Source: Candidatus Shapirobacteria bacterium
GTDB lineage: Bacteria; Patescibacteriota; Microgenomatia; VGLL01
Length of the DNA stretch: 8,348 bases
Assembly (NCBI GenBank): GCA_016866735.1
Contig: VGLL01000040.1
Span: 1 to 8,348, forward strand
Reading direction: 5' to 3'
Shown here: one piece after another, positions 6,740 through 8,348 of the stretch
Layout: each line of letters begins with the position of its first letter
Position numbering within the stretch: the first letter of the stretch is position 1
Notes under the pieces: model-generated
Told to the model about the DNA's origin: nothing
Databases searched by the model: none
The model's input: the letters and a program-made list of their open reading frames with translations, nothing else
Made by a program: the position numbers and the translations under genes

Positions 6740-7077
6740 AAGAGGTTTTTGAGGATAATGCCAGTAGGGTTGCAGTTATTTTATCTGCGATAACTTCGCT
6801 ATTAGCTATTGGCTATTTATTATTAACTGTTAGCCATCTTCCGTCCGAAGTGCCCCTTTTTTACTCCAGATATTGGGGAGAAGAGCAACTGGCGCAGAAG
6901 GGGTTCCTTGCCTTATTGCCAGGCCTTTCTTTCCTGGCGCTGGCCTTGAATTTTCTTCTCGCCAGTCGGCTTTTTGCCAGGGAAAAACTCCTTGCACAGA
7001 TTATCCTCTGGTCAGCCGCCGTTTTCTCCCTCCTCGCCACCGTCACCCTCGTCAAAATTGTTCTTTTAGTTGGCTAA
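6736..7077 (+). CDS. Small three-span membrane protein of unknown function
   Basis: A 113-residue protein with three clear membrane segments (about 11-32, 57-76 and 88-112) and a loop containing LPSEVPLFYSRYWGEEQLAQKG between the first two. There is no signal cleavage site and no catalytic motif that I recognise. It starts inside the upstream glycosyltransferase stop (ATGA), so it is translationally coupled and probably works with that enzyme or in the same envelope pathway; this is inference from position. Its last codons (ILLATVTLVKIVLLVG-like end, bases 7031-7076) are duplicated downstream of the toxin gene at 7800-7846. The TAA at 7075-7077 ends the operon, and no intrinsic terminator follows. 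Confidence 0.75.
   Translation: MKEVFEDNASRVAVILSAITSLLAIGYLLLTVSHLPSEVPLFYSRYWGEEQLAQKGFLALLPGLSFLALALNFLLASRLFAREKLLAQIILWSAAVFSLLATVTLVKIVLLVG
7031..7076 (+). repeat. Direct repeat copy 1: 3' end of the small membrane-protein gene
   Basis: This stretch and 7800-7846 align over 47 columns with four substitutions and one single-base indel (42 matches by eye). Copy 1 is the coding end of the membrane-protein gene (LLATVTLVKIVLLVG). The two copies lie 769 bases apart and bracket the AbrB-PIN pair. Confidence 0.85.
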
Positions 7078-7107
7078 CAAATTGCCTACTCGGGGGATTA
7101 ATGGGAC

Positions 7108-7135
7108 TTGACAAAATTAATAAAAAGGCTAAAAT
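7108..7135 (+). promoter_or_regulatory. Promoter of the toxin-antitoxin pair, leaderless layout
   Basis: A perfect TTGACA (7108-7113), a 16-base spacer and TAAAAT (7130-7135) precede the antitoxin ATG at 7144 by eight bases, so the message should start within a base or two of the start codon. The TTG at 7108 is in frame and could be mistaken for a start codon, but it is the -35 box itself. The promoter gives the module its own expression independent of the upstream operon. Confidence 0.72.
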
Positions 7136-7140
7136 TAATA
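7113..7140 (+). repeat. Ten-base direct repeats over the toxin-antitoxin promoter
   Basis: AAAATTAATA occurs at 7113-7122 and again at 7131-7140, 18 bases apart and so on nearly the same helix face. The first copy starts at the last base of the -35 box and fills the spacer; the second covers most of the -10 box. Further ATTAAT hexamers occur at 7097-7102 and 7158-7163. Repeats so placed are good candidates for the operator through which the AbrB-type antitoxin represses its own gene, though A/T-rich repeats can arise by chance. Confidence 0.5.
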
Positions 7141-7143
7141 CAA

Positions 7144-7407
7144 ATGCCCGATTTAAGATTAATGACGATCACTTCCCAGGGCCAGATTACTATTCCGGCT
7201 GATTTCCGCCAGTACCTTGGTTTAGGAGAGAAAACTAAGGCCGTGGTAGAAATTGAAGATGACAGGCTCATTATTGAGCCTATTCCCGATTTGTTCTCTT
7301 TAGAGGGCTCGCTGCGAAGAAAAGCCAAAAAGGGAAAGGAGATTACCAAAATTATTGAGGAAGAAGAGGCGGCTGTCGCCGAGGCAATAGCCAAAAATTA
7401 TCGATGA
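7144..7407 (+). CDS. AbrB/MazE-type antitoxin (VapB-like)
   Basis: From the ATG at 7144 the protein has 87 residues. Residues 6-48 (LMTITSQGQITIPADFRQYLGL, then a beta strand pair ending DDRLIIEPIPD) are a SpoVT/AbrB swapped-hairpin DNA-binding domain; the T-S-Q-G-Q-I-T-I-P core is diagnostic. Residues 50-87 are charged and helical (RRKAKKGK, then EEEEAAVAEAIA), as expected of the segment that wraps the toxin. Known antitoxins of this type bind and neutralise the PIN toxin and repress their own promoter as a complex. I reject the in-frame TTG at 7108 because it is the promoter -35 box, and prefer the ATG at 7144, which sits at the predicted transcription start. The TGA stop overlaps the toxin ATG as ATGA, typical of such pairs. 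Confidence 0.88.
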   Translation: MPDLRLMTITSQGQITIPADFRQYLGLGEKTKAVVEIEDDRLIIEPIPDLFSLEGSLRRKAKKGKEITKIIEEEEAAVAEAIAKNYR

Positions 7408-7793
7408 AAAAGTATTTTTTGGATAGCAATATTTATCTCCGCTTTATCCTAAAAGATGACCCCGGGTTGTCTAGTAAGGCGCGGCAATATTTTCTTGACG
7501 CCAAAAATGGCAAGAGCAAACTTTTTTTAACCAGCGAGGCCTTAATAGAAATTAATTATGTTTTGCAGAAAGTGTATTCCGTTGACAAAAAAGAAATTAT
7601 TCGTCATCTTTCTGCCTTAGTGAGAGCTCCCTATTTTGAAGTGGTTGAGCGTTCCTTGCTCGCCAAAGCAGTGAGACTTTACGAAAAAACGCCAATTGAT
7701 TTTGTTGACTGTTTGCTTTTTGCCCGCGCCAAAAGCCAAGGAGGCGAAGTTTTGACTTTTGATCAGGATTTCAAGAGGCTGGAGAAGGCGTAA
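7404..7793 (+). CDS. PIN-domain ribonuclease toxin (VapC-like)
   Basis: A 129-residue single PIN domain, the normal length for VapC toxins. The acidic metal-binding residues are visible: D7 in FLDSNIYL, E49 in EALIEINYVL, D99 (and D102) in PIDFVDCLLFARA, and D120 in LTFDQDFKRL. VapC toxins are magnesium-dependent endoribonucleases that cut tRNA or rRNA when freed from antitoxin; the RNA target here cannot be inferred. The start overlaps the antitoxin stop by four bases with no Shine-Dalgarno, so translation probably depends on reading of the antitoxin. All catalytic positions are intact, so it should be active. Seven bases after its TAA (7791-7793), the duplicated end of the upstream membrane-protein gene begins. 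Confidence 0.9.
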   Translation: MKKYFLDSNIYLRFILKDDPGLSSKARQYFLDAKNGKSKLFLTSEALIEINYVLQKVYSVDKKEIIRHLSALVRAPYFEVVERSLLAKAVRLYEKTPIDFVDCLLFARAKSQGGEVLTFDQDFKRLEKA

Positions 7794-7799
7794 AGAGTA

Positions 7800-7846
7800 T
7801 CCTCGCCGCCGTCGCCCTCGTCAAAATCGTTCTTTTGAGTAGGCTA
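7800..7846 (+). repeat. Direct repeat copy 2: stray 3' end of the small membrane-protein gene
   Basis: This non-coding stretch after the toxin stop would translate as ILAAVALVKIVLLS, clearly related to the C-terminus of the protein ended at 7077. It has lost that gene's stop (an indel and substitutions near GGCTA) and has no upstream reading frame, so it is a remnant. Its presence on the far side of the AbrB-PIN pair marks a duplication or recombination boundary. Confidence 0.85.
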
Positions 7847-7853
7847 TTTTTCT

Positions 7854-8246
7854 TTACCTTTGCGCAATCAGTCTGGGCTTTGCTAAGTCCCAAATTTCAT
7901 CTACCGTAATTAAAACTGCTGCCTTGTGAGCTAGGTCCTTATTGTTGGGTTCTACATCAACCACTTTCTTCCACTTACCACTGGTTAGATACCGACCCAC
8001 TCCCTTAAACTGATAGCCTTCATCCCAATCATTACTCCAAACAGCCAGCGCAACCCGATCATTTGCCAAGAGGCTCCTTCTTGTCTTATTCATAAAATTA
8101 TCGGTAATCAAAATTTTATCTGGTGCTACTACTTTGCAAAAAGCTACTGCGATTACATTCGGCCTTTTATCTAAATCGGAGGTGGCCAAAGCTACCGTCT
8201 GCTTTTCTACTAGTCTTTTCTGCTCAATAGTTATCTTAATCGCCAT
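7854..8246 (-). CDS. Pyridoxamine-5'-phosphate-oxidase-like (split-barrel) flavin-binding protein
   Basis: The 130-residue sequence fits the small PPOX/FMN split-barrel family: TVALATSDLDKRPNVIAVAF (17-36) is the first pair of barrel strands, ITDNFMNKTRRSL (47-59) carries the conserved N-x-K-T-R that contacts the flavin phosphate in the family, and RVALAVW (64-70), QFKGVGRYL (79-87) and AAVLITVDEIWDL supply the remaining strands. Members bind FMN, FAD or F420 as dimers and include uncharacterised oxidoreductases; the substrate cannot be told, and true pyridoxamine oxidase (about 200 residues) is unlikely given the short length. The ATG at 8246 is supported by the promoter directly upstream. 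It converges with the toxin gene; 60 bases separate the stops, mostly filled by the stray repeat, and no hairpin terminator is visible. Confidence 0.82.
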   Translation of the reverse strand: MAIKITIEQKRLVEKQTVALATSDLDKRPNVIAVAFCKVVAPDKILITDNFMNKTRRSLLANDRVALAVWSNDWDEGYQFKGVGRYLTSGKWKKVVDVEPNNKDLAHKAAVLITVDEIWDLAKPRLIAQR

Positions 8247-8255
8247 CTTGTATAC

Positions 8256-8284
8256 ATTCTATATCGCAAAAGTTCCGGTGGCAA
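8256..8284 (-). promoter_or_regulatory. Promoter of the PPOX-like gene, near-leaderless layout
   Basis: On the minus strand TTGCCA (8284-8279), a 17-base spacer and TAGAAT (8261-8256) stand nine bases before the ATG at 8246. The predicted transcription start falls about two bases before the start codon, and no Shine-Dalgarno fits between. A TGTATACA palindrome overlaps the start region (8249-8256) and could bind a regulator. Confidence 0.65.
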
Positions 8285-8325
8285 CTAGACCGTTCTCGAC
8301 TTTGGATTACTTTTCTGAAAATTTC

Positions 8326-8331
8326 TTGACA
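8326..8331 (+). promoter_or_regulatory. Possible -35 box at the right edge
   Basis: A perfect TTGACA lies 17 bases before the end of the window, so any matching -10 box would fall outside. It could drive a plus-strand gene diverging from the PPOX-like gene, but it cannot be confirmed here. Confidence 0.3.
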
Positions 8332-8348
8332 GTGGTTACCCCTGAAGC

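Noticed and set aside
7108..7143. TTG start for the antitoxin, adding 12 residues
   Set aside because: The TTG is the first half of a perfect TTGACA -35 box with a matching -10 box before the ATG at 7144; the added residues are not part of the AbrB domain.
7031..7846. Insertion sequence or integron cassette around the toxin-antitoxin pair
   Set aside because: No transposase, integrase, terminal inverted repeat or attC-like fold is visible; the flanking repeats are clearly copies of a coding end.
1..8348. CRISPR array, tRNA or rRNA genes
   Set aside because: No regularly spaced repeats, cloverleaf or conserved rRNA stretches were seen on either strand.

Overview
The window looks like a piece of a compact bacterial chromosome, most plausibly from the Candidate Phyla Radiation (Patescibacteria, perhaps Microgenomates-like). 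The grounds are indirect: a short methionyl-tRNA synthetase without a C-terminal tRNA-binding domain and with HIGF in place of HIGH, several start codons lying almost exactly where transcription should begin (leaderless mRNAs), tightly overlapping genes, and a pair of multi-spanning envelope glycosyltransferases with a small membrane protein. TAA, TAG and TGA all end convincing genes here, so the standard bacterial code applies and TGA is not recoded.

Layout. Bases 2-175 hold the 3' end of a TrpR/YerC-like helix-turn-helix gene. Converging on it from the minus strand (1337 down to 187) is an accessory island: a 62-residue zinc-ribbon protein, a 199-residue protein with a possible degenerate PD-(D/E)XK nuclease core, and, after an in-frame amber codon, a reading frame with a textbook PD...ECK nuclease motif but no usable start codon. 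This looks like a decayed restriction endonuclease locus; no methyltransferase is visible.

Bases 1451-7077 form the core plus-strand block. metG has a strong promoter that places its ATG at the predicted transcription start. A gap with a 34-bp dyad-symmetric element and an extended -10 promoter leads into tatD, a processive-type family 2 glycosyltransferase, an ArnT/PMT-like (GT39/GT83-type) glycosyltransferase and a small three-span membrane protein. These four overlap by 32, 4 and 4 bases and look like one operon: a housekeeping hydrolase followed by cell-surface glycan genes.

Bases 7108-7793 carry a self-contained AbrB-PIN (VapBC-like) toxin-antitoxin pair with its own promoter and ten-base direct repeats over the promoter. 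A roughly 47-bp copy of the 3' end of the preceding membrane-protein gene reappears just after the toxin, so the module is bracketed by imperfect direct repeats, a probable scar of its arrival. A convergent minus-strand gene for a PPOX-type flavin-binding protein (7854-8246), again with a near-leaderless promoter, closes the annotated part.

The most interesting items are the duplicated gene end around the toxin-antitoxin module, the amber-interrupted nuclease locus, and the repeated leaderless promoter layout. I did not find a clear, wholly new multi-gene system.
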